Of a DNA stretch of 64,000 bases, positions 24,165-36,211 are shown in pieces. This DNA comes from Odobenus rosmarus divergens. Lineage: Eukaryota; Chordata; Mammalia; Carnivora; Odobenidae. Positions within the stretch are counted from its first letter, which is position 1, and each line of letters opens with the position of its first letter. Location of the stretch: assembly GCF_000321225.1 (NCBI RefSeq), contig NW_004450303.1, forward strand, positions 1,841,973 to 1,905,972, written 5' to 3'. Below the pieces are notes generated by a model. The model was not told the DNA's origin. It made no database searches and saw only the letters and a list, made by a program, of their open reading frames with translations. Position numbers and translations under genes: made by a program.

Positions 24165-24965
24165 AATCATTCTATTAGAAAGTTCTGCTTTCCACTGAGT
24201 TGAAATCTGTCTTTTTATAGCTCTATCCTATTAATCCCATCTCCTTGAGGTTCTACAGAACATCTCTTCCAAATACTAGGATCTTCAAATATTTAAAAAA
24301 GGTTTCTCTAAATCTTACCAAGACTTCATATCTCCAGTTCTTTTCATTACTTCTGTTAAAACACACTTTGCACCCCTTTCTCACTTTGGTAATTCTTTTT
24401 AGAAGGGAATATAAAGTATTTACCCAGAAATTGGCATAAGACTTCCAACAGATAGATTCAGACCCTTACTCCTCAAACTCTCCATATTATGCTGATAATG
24501 TGTGTTTTATGCTACTCAACCTTTTTCCGCTCCATCCTGTTCTGGAAGTATTGATACTTTTAGATACAAAGACCTTATGTTTACCCTTTTTATGTTTAAT
24601 CTAATATAGCTCCAGTCTCTCAAGATCTTTCCAGATGGTATTATTGTTTAGAATGTTCACTGCCCCCACCAGCTTCATATCACCTATGCAGACTTGTAAT
24701 GTCTCAATTCAAAAGATCAATAAATTTCCCATTAAGTTGAAATTAATACAATGAGTAGTCCTGAACTTATTTGGAGCAACTGAGTATTGTTTTAGTAATC
24801 GAATTGCCTTCCCTTTGCATTTCTATCACCCTAATCACTATCTGTTTACTGGTTTCACTTGGGGTGTCATTCGTCTTAATGAAAGAAGTTGGAAGCAAAT
24901 ATAAGTTAAGACATAAATATCTTTCTTTCTCTCTTTCAATATTATACTTTAAAACAAGCTGTATG
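24165..24965. other. Unique intron sequence
   Basis: No recognised element or coding potential. Confidence 0.5.
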
Positions 24966-25385
24966 TCTGTATTAGTCAAGGTTCTCCAGAGAAACAACCA
25001 ACGGCATATGTATATATTAAGAGACATATTTGTATTAAGGAACTGGTTCACAGGATTGAGGAGGCTTGGTAAATCCAAAATCTGCAGGGAAGCCTGGCAG
25101 ACTGAAGACGCAGGGAAGAACTGCAGTTCAAGTCCAAGGGCAATCAGCTGGCAGAATTCCTTCTTGCTAGGGAGAAGTCAGTCTTTGTTCCAGTAAGGTC
25201 TTCAACTGATTGGATGGGGTTCACCCACATTACAGAGGAGGTAATGCTTTACTCAAAGTCCAATTTAAATGTTAATCTCATAAAAAAAAAACCACCTCCA
25301 TAAAAACATCCAGAATAATGTTTGACCAAATATATCTGGGCACTGTGATGCAGCCAAGTGACATATAAACTAACCATGATAGTAA
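24966..25385 (-). mobile_element. LTR-like ancient repeat, antisense
   Basis: Contains TATTAGTCAAGGTTCTCCAG near the left end and CAACTGATTGGATGGGGTTC, AATGTTTGACCAAATATATC and CTAACCATGATA to the right, a known dispersed mammalian repeat. Read on the minus strand its ends look like TG...CA, as in LTRs. I am not sure of the family. The open frame 24771-25196 only partly overlaps it by chance. Confidence 0.55.
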
Positions 25386-25955
25386 CTAACTCTTTTCTAA
25401 ACTTTTTCTTGAAATGAAAATAGCTAAAAATCTAGTATATAGGATGCCGGCATTTTGTTTCCATAATTTTTCCTTTGATAGCTAAGTACTCTGTTATATA
25501 AAACCATGATTAAGTGTATGTCTAAGTGGATAGTCATGATAAAAAAAAAAAATTAATTTTTGTTACCATATACAAATACAGCATCTTAACATATACCTTG
25601 AGTTTAATATTTCCTGAGTCCACATCAATAACCAATTTTTTTCTGTATCTAAGAAAATATCAAGGGTAGGAGAAATTAGAAAGCAACAATGATTTTTATT
25701 GAAACCTTCTATTGAAGGTTTCAGAATCTAGATGTCGCTTAAACTATGGATAGGTCAGCGTTCCTTAATTCATTCACTTATTTTTAAAATTCCATTTTTT
25801 ATATTCTAAAATTTTGAATTGCCGCTTAAATTCCAGTGCTATTTCTTCAAATGTTTTCACAAGATTGTCAAAACAAATAGCTATATAAATAAGAAAATAT
25901 CTAAGCATTAAATGTCACTGCCATGTAATATTTGTGAACAAATTCTACTAGAATA

Positions 25956-25999
25956 AAAATATGCCAATGTAAAAAAATAAAAATAAAATATGCCAATGT
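25956..25999 (+). repeat. 15-bp direct repeat around a 14-nt A-rich insert
   Basis: AAAATATGCCAATGT occurs at 25956-25970 and 25985-25999, with only AAAAAAATAAAAAT between. It has the form of a target duplication flanking a bare poly(A)-like insert. Confidence 0.9.
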
Positions 26000-26238
26000 G
26001 CTGTCTAGGGAAATTAGACTTTACTAAACTAGTATTTTGGTTCTATACTGTTATGAATCTAGGTTTTGAAAAATGTGAGGTTTTTTTTTCTTGGTTAACC
26101 TTTTATGATAAATAGAAATTATTAATTTAGAGACCGAGTGATTTTAAGATTTTTTTTTATGATTCTTACTAATGATTCCTCTTTTTATCTGTGGTGTACT
26201 GTTCTCTTTCGTTATACTTTTAAATTTCCTCTCTTTAG

Positions 26239-26346
26239 GTTTGGATGTGTGGAGGAGAAATGTTTGATGTCCCATGTTCTAGAGTTGGTCATATCTACAG
26301 GAAGTACGTCCCTTATAAAGTTCCATCTGGGACCAGCCTGGCAAGA
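26239..26346 (+). CDS. GALNTL6: GALNTL6 internal exon: metal-ligand histidine and flexible loop
   Basis: This exon has 108 nt, 36 codons, and is phase 0 at both ends, so it could be skipped without a frameshift. The acceptor is CTCTCTTTAG and the donor GTGAGT. It reads [20 protein letters not shown], then [16 protein letters not shown]. By analogy with solved GalNAc-T structures, the His of RVGHIYRK is the third Mn ligand (with the DxH pair encoded upstream) and the following [11 protein letters not shown] is the mobile loop that closes over UDP-GalNAc. Cys residues in WMCGG and VPCSR are at conserved positions. GEMFDVP and PSGTSLAR match my memory of GALNTL6; GALNT10 has a different residue set here (for example VPAG). 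It continues the frame of the 4214-4331 exon directly (EISFK then VWMCGG). Confidence 0.86.
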
Positions 26347-26569
26347 GTGAGTAATGGGGTCAGAATAAGTTGGGCTTGATATGGCTTCCTGTAGGCAGAC
26401 TGAGCAGCCTCATACATGATATAATTTGTGACCCAGACGGACAGGCACTGTCTGATAGAAACAAATGACTAAAATAAAAATTCCACCACTTGCCATTCCA
26501 TTTGACAGGCTTTAGTATATAAACCATTTCTGTGTTCCTCAGAGTTTTATTTCCATTCCTTAAGGAAGT

Positions 26570-26770
26570 ATTAACTATTAATGCTAATTCTTGTTTTTAA
26601 TTGTTTCAAAGCACTTTCACATACATTATATTTAATCTTTACCTCTTCCTTCTGAAATTGATAGTCTTAGCCTTATTTTGTAGATGAAAACCGGGGCTTG
26701 CCAAGGTGGCTTGTTCATGTGCAAATGAATGATAAATAGCAGAGGAGGGGTTTAAGCCCAGGTCTTCAGA
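26570..26770 (-). repeat. MIR-like ancient SINE, antisense
   Basis: TTTCAAAGCACTTTCACATA, then TTGTAGATGAAAACCGGGGC and GGGGTTTAAGCCCAGGTCTT, the reversed MIR order. 26771-28205 otherwise shows only unique sequence, with an L2/MIR-like tail near 27400-27480. Confidence 0.65.
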
Positions 26771-28220
26771 ATGGATGTCCAGGACTCCCCCTGCTCCCCT
26801 TCATGGAGTGTAACAGGATCCATAAAAAGTCAGATGGAGAAACAAGACAGGGAGAAGTGGTGGCCCAAACTCTGCCTTCTCATTTGCAACTAGGGCCAGC
26901 TCTTTCTAAAATTTTATCCTATCGCCAAAATCCCAAATTTGGCCAGTTGCAAGATGTTTTTTCAGATACTGTTTCGAATAAAACCTTTTTCATAGGCTAA
27001 ATGAAAGGATGCTTTTTTCTTCCGCGTTTTAGAATGTTCTCATACATATTTGGGAGAAAGTCACGATACCTTCATGAAATAATCCTGACAATTTCTGTTT
27101 TCCGTGTGACTGTCTCTAGAGCTAGGTTAGTTGTATTCACCACAGTATGTACCTGCCACCGCAGAGTTGCAAAATCTAGGGGGGAAAAAAAAAAGGTGGT
27201 TTTGCCACATCGCTTCACACAGTGTTCTCCTAGGAATCTAATCTTGAATTATTCATTTTCGTTCTTTTATTAGTATGGCTGCGATATAGAACTATTTGAG
27301 TCTTTTATAGAAAGCTCAATAAGCTCACAAGCTTCTTTAAAATATAAACTAGTTCATGGGGTTTCATTAGAATATTAATCCCACAAAGGCATAGTGTTTT
27401 CTCTGTTTTATTGGCTACTACATTCCCAACACCTAGAACAAGGCTTGATAGGCACTCGACAAATATTAGTTGAAAGGATTAATTAACCAGGAAAAACTAA
27501 GACTAGAAAATGCTACAGGTTTGTCTCACTAAAACTTAAACATTTCAGTGAAGTATACAAAAATTTTCATTTCTAGTGAGTCTTTTGGGGGAAAGAGGAT
27601 TCTTTCTTACTCCCTTTCTGAGATTGTCAACACTGTCCATTTCCTTAAGCCACATCCATAATCTTTTTTATAACAGTTTGAGTTAATAGTCATGAAGTTA
27701 CTTCACATACACCTTGAAGGGAAATAGTCATATTATTATGCCCTCTTCAAAAGATTATTAGAGTACTCCATTGAGTAGCTGCAAAAATATGCTCTTTGAA
27801 AAAAAAATCACAAAATCATAAAGCAATTAAAGAGCTGCATCTTGGACAAGGACATACGATTCAATTTTGTCATAAGACTTAACACATATGAATCCCCAAG
27901 CTCATTCAGGAAAACAACAAGAATTTACTGAAAGGTTCAGTTTTGTGCCCCACTCTGCATCATTCATTTGCCAGATGGATGGAATGTGTGCTTGGTTTGT
28001 AGTCAAAATTAGTGTGTACAAACTGAAGGGGAAAGTTGTGCTGGTCCAGAGGGTATATTTTCAAAAAATAAAACTGTTCATATATTTTCAAGAAAGAAAT
28101 TAAGTACTTTTTCATGGACTGTCAAATATAGGAAAACTAGGGCTGGCACATAAAATTCCCAGCAAATAAGTGAGTGTTCATTCAAATGAAAAAAAGTCCA
28201 TAATTCTGAATTTTAATCTT

Positions 28221-28415
28221 TTTTTTAAAAGATTTTATTTATTTATTTGACAGAGAGAGCCACAGTGAGAGAGGGAACACAAGCAGAGGGAGTGGGAGAG
28301 GGAGAAGCAGGCTTCCCGCTGAGCAGGGAGCCCGATGCGGGGCTCAATCCCAGGACCCTGGGATCATGACCTGAGCCAAAGGCAGACGCTTAATGACTGA
28401 GCCACCCAGGCACCC
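28221..28415 (-). mobile_element. CAN-SINE, antisense, with 15-bp target duplication
   Basis: CTGAATTTTAATCTT (28206-28220) and CTGAATTTTAACCTT (28416-28430) flank it. Reversed head GAGCCACCCAGGCACCC. Confidence 0.93.
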
Positions 28416-28430
28416 CTGAATTTTAACCTT

Positions 28431-31107
28431 TTCCACTTAAATTTTACTTGAGGGCTCATTTTTAGTTTTTTTTTTTTTCTAAACTGCTAGAGCAATCAGA
28501 AAGTCATAAATATTGAAGCTCCAATGTCAGTCTAAGGAATGTTTTATGATATTTTAAATAAAAAAACAATTCTGATTTTTGTGGGAGAGACTCAACTACC
28601 TGCTTGCTACCCCCTACGTCGTTAATAAATCATCAAAAATGATGAGAGACTTTAAAGGTGCTTCAGATGCAGGGCCATGTCTGTTCAATGGGTAGGCAAT
28701 CTCTCCAGCCTCACTGGGAAATGTAGAAGATGGAGATTTTAACTCCAAAGGTGTGTTTTCTTATTTTACAAAGCTCATTTAATTTTTCAAAAACGCGCAC
28801 CTTTTATGTGTGTACCTATGTAAACTGAGGATTCCAGCTGACTTCCAAACACACACACAGAAACAAATGCAAATAATTAGTACCTTCTGTTTACCTAGCA
28901 TTACAGTCTGATTGCAAGAGACAAAATAGCTATATATGAAACCATCAGAGGATGATACAGGACACCAAATAATTGTTCAAACGTATTGTAAAAATATATA
29001 TAGGTAGAGGGAGGAGGCGTAGGGAGGGCACCATAGCTGTTGAATTGAAAGAGAACCTTCAAGGGTACCTCAATTAAATGAACAAATTTAACAGAATAGT
29101 GGTTGCCAAACTCAGGACCAGTAACCCAGAGCCAGTTCCTGGACCACTTTTCACCCAGCCTCAGTGAACTGAGAAAAATAAGGATCACAAAGCTACATAT
29201 ACTCAATTTATTGATATCTTTTTATGCAGCAATTAGAGACTTTTTTCTTTTTATGACAGAATACAAGATAGATTTTTATTAATGCCCTTATTTGGCAAAA
29301 ATAAAAATTAGCATCCTTCTGACAGTTCCCATAAAATGCAAAAATCCAAGACATAGTGACTTACAATTGACCTTCCTCTGGGAATTCGCTCATCATGAAT
29401 ACAATTAGATATTTTGCTGAGTCGGCATCCAGTCCAATGTTTGTACACTGGACATTGTTGTAGTATCTTTTCACCAGGAACGAACTGCCAGTCCCTGAGG
29501 GAAGGGATGCTAATCCCTATTGTAGGGAGATGAGACAGTCCCCAGGGCTGTAGTGACAGCTGTCCCTTCCTGGAGATGACACTGTCCTCATCACAGAAGA
29601 GGGAGCAGTTCCCCAGCAAAAGGTCCACCGAGCCCTCTGCACAGCGGAAGTGCCCGAGGGGCAGGTGGGTGGAAGACTCCAAGGAGACCCTTCATTCTGA
29701 TGGGTTGTGAGGTGAACCACACACTCTGCCCAAGGAGCAGCCATATTGGCACCTCACACACTTCTCTGTGAATGCTACTGCTTTTAGAGACAGTCAAAGC
29801 CATTGGACCTGAGATCAGTAGCTCTGTGAACAGAACATGACAGAGGGGCAGAGCCGTCACCCCATGGATAAACATACTAGCTGACTATAGCACAAGGGTC
29901 GTCCCACAGATGCGACTTTACCCAAAGGAGTTTCCCCAGGAGGATCCCAAGCCAGTGAAGGGTAGCCCTGCTGATTGTGAGGGGGGCTGTCCTGGAGGCT
30001 CACACAGCCGTCCTCCCTAGCTCCAAAGGAGGACAGCATGGGACACAAAATTGGAACCGATCTTCACTCTAAGTTTGCAAGGGGTGTGACAGAACGTGAA
30101 CCAGAGGATTGTGTACTTCTGTGGTTTGCCACTGACATAGTATTAATAATATTTTCTTTTCTAAAATATCATCTTGCATTTTATGGCAACCATCATCCAA
30201 GTTGCAAGATAAAGGTATAAAACGAAAGAAGTCAAACCCCGTAAAAATCTGATTGCACAGGATGACCTATAGAACTTGAAAATGTAACTCACATTAGAAG
30301 GGATAAGGTTAAATGTCAAGTGAGCAGAGCTAGGATGGTGAACTGAGACCGGACTCCCCAAAGTTTACCCCTCCTACCATAGTGCCCGTCATAGGGAGGC
30401 TTGGAGTAAACAGGAGCAGCTGGAGCAGAAGGGTGTGGGCTCCAGCCTGAGTTCCTACCTGTAGGAAGGAGTAGGCACAGACAGTGAGAAAGGATTGTGT
30501 TTTGGACCTATGGAGCTAAACCAGGAATGTACCTTGGAGACAGACTCTGGAGGACCCCGTGTCCAGAGAAGGGTGTATTTTTCTTATAAATTGTGGGGAG
30601 GTACTCATAGTTTTTGAGCAGGAAATGCCAGGCTAAAAATAAAAGGGGTAAAAACAGGTCAACCAACAAGTAAATATTTAGTGGGAGAAAGACTAAGGAA
30701 AATAACATTTTGAATGTAAGAAGCATTTGTAAAGAAAATTTCCTAAAAGGTTTTATTGATTTGCCACACTGTGCAGTGAGAGAGAGGCCAGATGTGGCTA
30801 TGAGGTTTTCATCATGGCTTCTAAGAAAAAATCATATCAATACAAAAATGGGGACATGAGGAAGGGGAAGGGGGAAAATGCTCAGATTGGTTTTAGATAA
30901 GGAGGGTGAGAAGCAACTGCCTTACATGAGTTCAGGGAGAGCCAGATCTCTGGAGACTTGCACAGATTTCCCATCTAGAATTCTGAGAGCCCACAACAAT
31001 CAGATTTTCTATATCAATAAATGTTCATTTCTGAAAAAAAAAGTATTTATCATGCCAGGCACTATATGCTAAAGGCTGGAAGGATAAATGATGAATAAGA
31101 TAAACAT
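28431..31107. other. Mostly unique intron sequence with a G+C-richer segment
   Basis: About 29290-30060 is richer in G+C than its surroundings and has several overlapping minus-strand open frames (29308-29682, 29517-29744, 29591-29875). I recognise no domain in them. An antisense L2-like fragment lies near 31045-31107 and resumes after the SINE. Confidence 0.45.
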
Positions 31108-31121
31108 AAACTTTAACTTCT

Positions 31122-31332
31122 TTTTTTAAAAAAGATTTTTTGTATTTATTTGAGAGCGAGAGCGCGTGTGCGCACACACACAGGAGTGTGGGGGGTGGGG
31201 AGGGCCAGAAGGAGAGGGAGAAGCAGAGTCCCCACTGAGCAGGAAGCCCGATGTGGGGCTCCATCCCAGGACTCAGGGATCATGACCTGAGCAAAGGCAG
31301 ACACTTAATCGACTGAGCCACCCAAGCCCCCC
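31122..31332 (-). mobile_element. CAN-SINE, antisense, with 14-bp target duplication
   Basis: AAACTTTAACTTCT at 31108-31121 and 31333-31346. The SINE carries a short alternating GCGCGTGTGCGCACACAC tract near 31160 and a reversed head GAGCCACCCAAGCCCCC. Confidence 0.93.
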
Positions 31333-31346
31333 AAACTTTAACTTCT

Positions 31347-33780
31347 CATAACTAATGGCCCTGATTATGAAAGTCAGGTGACATCCACACAGTCCAGCAA
31401 TCCATACATAACAATCAGAATACTGTGAGGGTGAGCAAAGGGTTAAATAAATGTAACTGAACTCGCTATGGAATGAGATCTGTATCTTAGATACTTATTT
31501 ATAAACTATTTTGTGGAGATTATAATGTTATCATCGTGATTATGATTTTAGAGAAGAGGAGGTAAATCTCATATATCACATCTAGCATTATTTAACACAT
31601 AGCGATATATGTTCTATATTAATACATAATATTTAATGATCCTACAGGCCACACTGTGATCTACATCCAAGTTACAAATGTTTTTCACCTTATGTATTTA
31701 CATAGGGTTTCTTGGCAGAATGCAATGAGCTTTGAAGATGTCCTATGGTTATTATACTTCATGGGCATGAAGGTTAAACCTGAGGTCTGAGGGGAGAATG
31801 CTGGTTTTTGCCTCTTTCAGCTATGAAGTGACCTCTTAACCTATTTCCCAAGTTGTCATTAGTCCGGTGTCATATCCCTGGTGATATCTGGTTCTGCTGA
31901 CTCCATAGATCATCTCAGACTGTTGAAATTGGTCAGGGTGGAAGGAGGTACAGAGGAGGAGGAATGGAGAAGGAGTATTTCAATGTCAAAGCCAGACCAC
32001 CCCAAGTCGATTAGAGAGTGCCCCCTCATCATTCACCCTAGTGTCAGCTATCCCGGTCTGAAGCAGCTGAAATGGAAGAACACAAGATCTGACGTATGCC
32101 CTCCCTCATTTATGTCAGAAAAATATATCAGTCGAGGAAAAGCTTTAGCAAGACCAAAATGACTACTTTGATATCAGAAAATAAAATCACCAAAAGGCTA
32201 TAAAGTATGGTGATGAATGAGAAATCTGCTCCCACAAATTGACCTTTCTCCCCCTGATGATTGTAAATCAGTTTACTCTCATAAAACTGCCCAGCAAATA
32301 GCAGCTGTAGAATGACAACGTTAGCCATAAACGGCAGCCAGCACTTCTTCCTGTTGCTCTTAAAACTATAGAGTTCAGGTGCATTTTCTGAAACTATCAT
32401 TGAGTTCAGGGACATGGCGGCCTATCATGGGCTTTCTCCCAAAGAGCAGGAAAATGAAGAATTCTTCCCAAAAGACTCAGCCTGCATAAATGGCTAGGAC
32501 TTCTATGCAGAAGCAATTCGTCTGAAAACAATAACTATCTCTAACTCTTCCTTACAATATAACAAAAAAGGCAATAAGACTGTCTGATACTGAGGGCCAG
32601 AACTAAAGATGATTCACATACTGCAATCATGTGTTTGCTTCTCTCCCTTCTCGGCCACATTTTAGAATATAATATCCTCTCTTTAGGTGGGGCTGTTTAT
32701 TTAAGAAGTCCAAGCATCTTTCATAAATAATATTTCATTATTCTTCATGAGAGTCTCCCTAAAGAAAACAACCATAAGATTATTATGCGATGATAATGAG
32801 TCAATAAATCCTTAAGATATGATGAGTCCGTTGCGTGTTATGAGGATAAGGGTCATCTCTAAAGCCTCAACAGAGGCTCAGGCTGGAGAAATTTTTCAAT
32901 CAATATTTATCGATTGCCTACCATTGAGACACATAGAGCATGCTACATGTCCTAAGCCAATAGCATTGGGCCATCCCTTTGTAATGGAATGTCACATCAC
33001 CCAAGGACATCGCCCCATACTGGAGATAAGTTTCTGGCACATGACACTACTAGAGCACTCATACTCACCCTTTAATGATGGCCCTTTTTTGAACACTGGA
33101 CATTTTATGCTTGTTTTGCATAAGAGGAAAACAAGGCAAAGTAAAACTACTCTGCCAAGGACCCAGACAGAGGAGTTGGGAAAACACGAAACACAAACTT
33201 ATTTCCCACTGCTTGACCCTCACTTGTTCCCTTAAGTCCTAAACCAGTGGTATCAGAATTTTTTTTAAGTATCCACACATGTTTTGTCTGTTTAACAAAT
33301 AACAACAGAATCACAATTGTCCTTAAATTCTTTTAAAAATACAGAAGTAAAACATGGAATTTGCATACCAAACATAGAAACACTAAACAGAAAGTGAAGT
33401 ATCATGAAAACAACATGTGAGGTAAAAAGAACCACATTATTTTAAAAGTCAGCAATTTTCCACAAAGTTTCTCAAAATGAACTTTTAGTTTGATTTTCTT
33501 CCTATTCATTTGCTCTGTATAGTACCCTCCCAAACTCCCACAGATGCTATCAACTTACCAGTTAAAGCATTCTGCTCAGTTTCATTGTTTCAAGTATTCC
33601 TCAGTGCTTTCCCAGGTTTAGCTCAGCTATGACTTGTGAATCAAGTAGCTAATGCTTTCTAATGTGCAAAATGGGGCTTGGCATTGAGACAAGCAATCTC
33701 TAAGCCAAAAGGACAAAATTCAGCACTTGAACTATCTAGTGAGGACCAATATTTCCCATGTGTTTTTTGTTAAGCTTATT
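31347..33780. other. Unique intron sequence
   Basis: No named element apart from probable L2/MIR traces near 32890-33160. The 138-codon open frame 32819-33235 overlaps these traces and shows no domain. Confidence 0.45.
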
Positions 33781-33782
33781 GG

Positions 33783-33955
33783 AAGACTTTTTTGGCGGTG
33801 GGGGTGGGGAGCATGTGTGAGTGGAGTATGTGGGAGAGGCAGAAGCTGAAGGAGAGAAAGAATCTCAAGCAGACTCTATGCTGAGCCCAGAACCCAACAC
33901 AGGGCTGGATCACAGGACCCCGAGATCATGACCTGAGCTACCCAGAGGCCCCAAG
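33783..33955 (-). mobile_element. Old, decayed CAN-SINE, antisense
   Basis: Keeps GATCATGACCTGAGCTACCC, the CAAGCAGACTCTATGCTGAG middle and a weak reversed head, but has lost the AT-rich tail and part of the tRNA-like part. Confidence 0.75.
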
Positions 33956-34634
33956 GCTTTGGAAGGTTTTATAGGATAAATATAATATTTAAATGGGGAT
34001 CCTAGGCATCTACATGACAATTAGCCATCATGATTAATCATACTCTTACTCTGTCATTCTTAACAAAATTAAAATCGGAACAATTTTCTCTTTCTTATGG
34101 TATCTTTTCCAGTCTGCTTTTGGCTACTCCTTCCCCTACCTAAAGCACCTTGGCACTTTATGTTATTAGTTAGCATTTATACAGCTTTCTTTTTTTAAAG
34201 CACTTGAGAAACTACATGGTGAGCCCATTTGTGGGCTAGGGGGAATTATAATTGCGTTTTGTCATTATCCCCATTAGAACCGAACATTTTCCTGCATTCA
34301 CAACTCCACTGGAGCCTCGGAAAGGAGAAAGCTTGCTTAGATAAAATAGGACCCTGCTGCTACAAAATTAAGCTACTGAAATTTAAGCAAATTTAAATAT
34401 TTTAGCATGTCATAATCTTAATAACCAAAAATGCAACTCTTGCAAGAGGGAGCCCGGCGGGCTACTTTCTAACTCCACCTTTCGGGACCCCAATGGGATG
34501 ATGAAGCCACAGGAGCACGTTAATGGGACGCACTCATTTTGTGGTATTAGCTTCTTACCGTAAGACATGTAAATGCACAGTGACACTGTGCTTGAGGTCT
34601 GTGGTATTTCATTTCCGCTCTGATCAACTTTGTT

Positions 34635-35035
34635 TCTTTTTTTTTTTAATGTTATGTTAATCACCATACATTACACCATTAGTTTTTGATGTAGTGTTCC
34701 ATGATTCATTGTTTGCATATAACACCCAGTGCTCCATGCAGTACGTGCCCTCTTTAATACCCATCACCAGGCTAACTCATCCCCCCACCTCCCCTCCCCT
34801 CTAGAACCCTCAGTTTGTTTCTCAGAGTCCATAGCCTCTCATGGTTCGTCTCCCCCTCCGATTTCCCCCCTTTCATTCTTCCCTTCCTACTATCTTCTTC
34901 TTTTTTTTTTTTAACATATAACGTATTGTTTCAGAGGTACAGGTCTGTGATTCAACAGTCTTACACAATTCACAGCGCTCACCATAGCACATACCCCCCC
35001 CATGTCTATCACCCAGGCATTCTGATCACGCTTCT
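34635..35035 (-). mobile_element. Carnivore L1 3' end, antisense
   Basis: T-rich start then ATGTTATGTTAATCACCATA, CATATAACACCCAGTGCTCC, the reversed polypurine tract and CACAATTCACAGCGCTCACC, all paralleling the copies at 20.5 and 23.8 kb. It is longer at its 5' end than the 23.8-kb copy. No clean target duplication found. Confidence 0.85.
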
Positions 35036-35076
35036 TTCTAATAGTTTATTAGTTCATGGCGAGAACTCCATTTCCA

Positions 35077-35318
35077 GGGGTATAACATACAACATGGTGG
35101 CCATAGTCAGTATTATTATAATGTGTATTTGAAAGTTGCCAACAGGGTAAATCTTAAAAATTCTCATCACAAGGGAAAAAATTGTAACTGTGTGGTGAGT
35201 GACAATAACTAGACTTAGTATGGTTATCGCTTTCCAGTGTATACACATATGGAATCATTATGTTATACACTTGAAACTAGTATGTTACATGTCAATTTTA
35301 TACACACATACAAAAAAA
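35077..35318 (+). mobile_element. Older L1 3' UTR piece with 15-bp target duplication
   Basis: Contains GAAAGTTGCCAACAGGGTAA, AAAATTCTCATCACAAGGGA and ACACTTGAAACTAGTATGTT, the standard 3' UTR of older L1s. AGAACTCCATTTCCA (35062-35076) and AGAATTCCATTTCCA (35319-35333) flank it. Only about 240 bp was inserted. Confidence 0.85.
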
Positions 35319-35785
35319 GAATTCCATTTCCAACTTCAATTCCAGCCCAAGTATATCTCCTTTTGATGTTACATTTGAAGTAAAGAAAATAGTTCCATTT
35401 GATATCCTATAGACTGAGAAATGGTCAAAACCAATTGGCAGCTCTGTGGTGCCTGGATGCTTTTAGTGTTCTAATTCTGAAAACAGTTTATAAAAATAAA
35501 ATTTCACAGATTACCTAACCTTTGAACAGATATGAATTCCAACTTTAGGACCCTACATAAGCTATTAAAAAAATATAGTTTTTTTTGGTCTATTTTGACA
35601 GTATGAAAAATAAGACAGGTTGTACTAATAACAAATGGAATGAATACTGTAGAAGCATTGAGTTTAACCACAGTTTGCTTGTGGTAGATGTTCACTATTA
35701 TAGAACAAAACACTTGATACTCTCTTTGGTTAATGGTTAGAAGTGCTGGTTGTGATTTATTTTTTTTTAAAAAAATAGTAATTGT

Positions 35786-35979
35786 GGGGTGCCTGTGTGG
35801 CTCAGTCAGTTGAGCATCAGGCTCTTGATTTTGGCTCAGGTCATGATCTCAGGGTCCTGGGATCAAGCCCTGCATGGGCTTGCGCTCGGCAAGGAGTCTG
35901 CTTGAGATTCTTTCTCTCCCTCTGTCCCTCCCCTGCTCTCTCTCTCTTTCTCTCAGAAATAAATAATAGAAATGATTAA
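35786..35979 (+). mobile_element. CAN-SINE (older subtype) with 15-bp target duplication
   Basis: AAAAATAGTAATTGT (35771-35785) and AAAAATAGCAATTGT (35980-35994). The middle CAGGCTCTTGATTTTGGCTC marks the older subtype. Confidence 0.93.
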
Positions 35980-36034
35980 AAAAATAGCAATTGTATTAAT
36001 AATTATCTACAAATAAAATCATAGTGCCTTTTTT

Positions 36035-36190
36035 TAAGATTAATTTTTTTTGACAGAGAGAGAGCACAAGCAGGGGGAGAGGGAGAGCAGGCTCCCCACG
36101 AAGCAGGGAGCCCAATGCGGGGCTCGATCCTAGGGATCACGACCTGAGCTGAAGGCAGACGCTTAACCGACTAAGCCACCCAGGCGCCCC
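36035..36190 (-). mobile_element. CAN-SINE, antisense, shortened
   Basis: Reversed SINE with part of its tail region missing (AAGATTAATTTTTTTTGACA). Flanks ATAGTGCCTTTTTT and AGACTGCCTTTTTAC look like an imperfect duplication. Reversed head AAGCCACCCAGGCGCCCC. Confidence 0.88.
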
Positions 36191-36211
36191 AGACTGCCTT
36201 TTTACTCAAGT

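Larger units (their letters stand above)
4332..26238 (+). other. GALNTL6: GALNTL6 intron of 21,907 bp
   Basis: This intron lies between the 4214-4331 and 26239-26346 exons, with a GTAAGA donor and CTCTCTTTAG acceptor, phase 0. It contains at least nine SINEs, several L1 pieces, two LTR-like elements and a GGAA microsatellite. No intact non-L1 gene was found on either strand. Confidence 0.85.

Noticed and set aside
24771..25196. 141-codon open frame on the + strand
   Set aside because: Runs from unique sequence into an LTR-like repeat; a chance frame.
32819..33235. 138-codon open frame on the + strand
   Set aside because: Overlaps L2/MIR-like traces and shows no domain.
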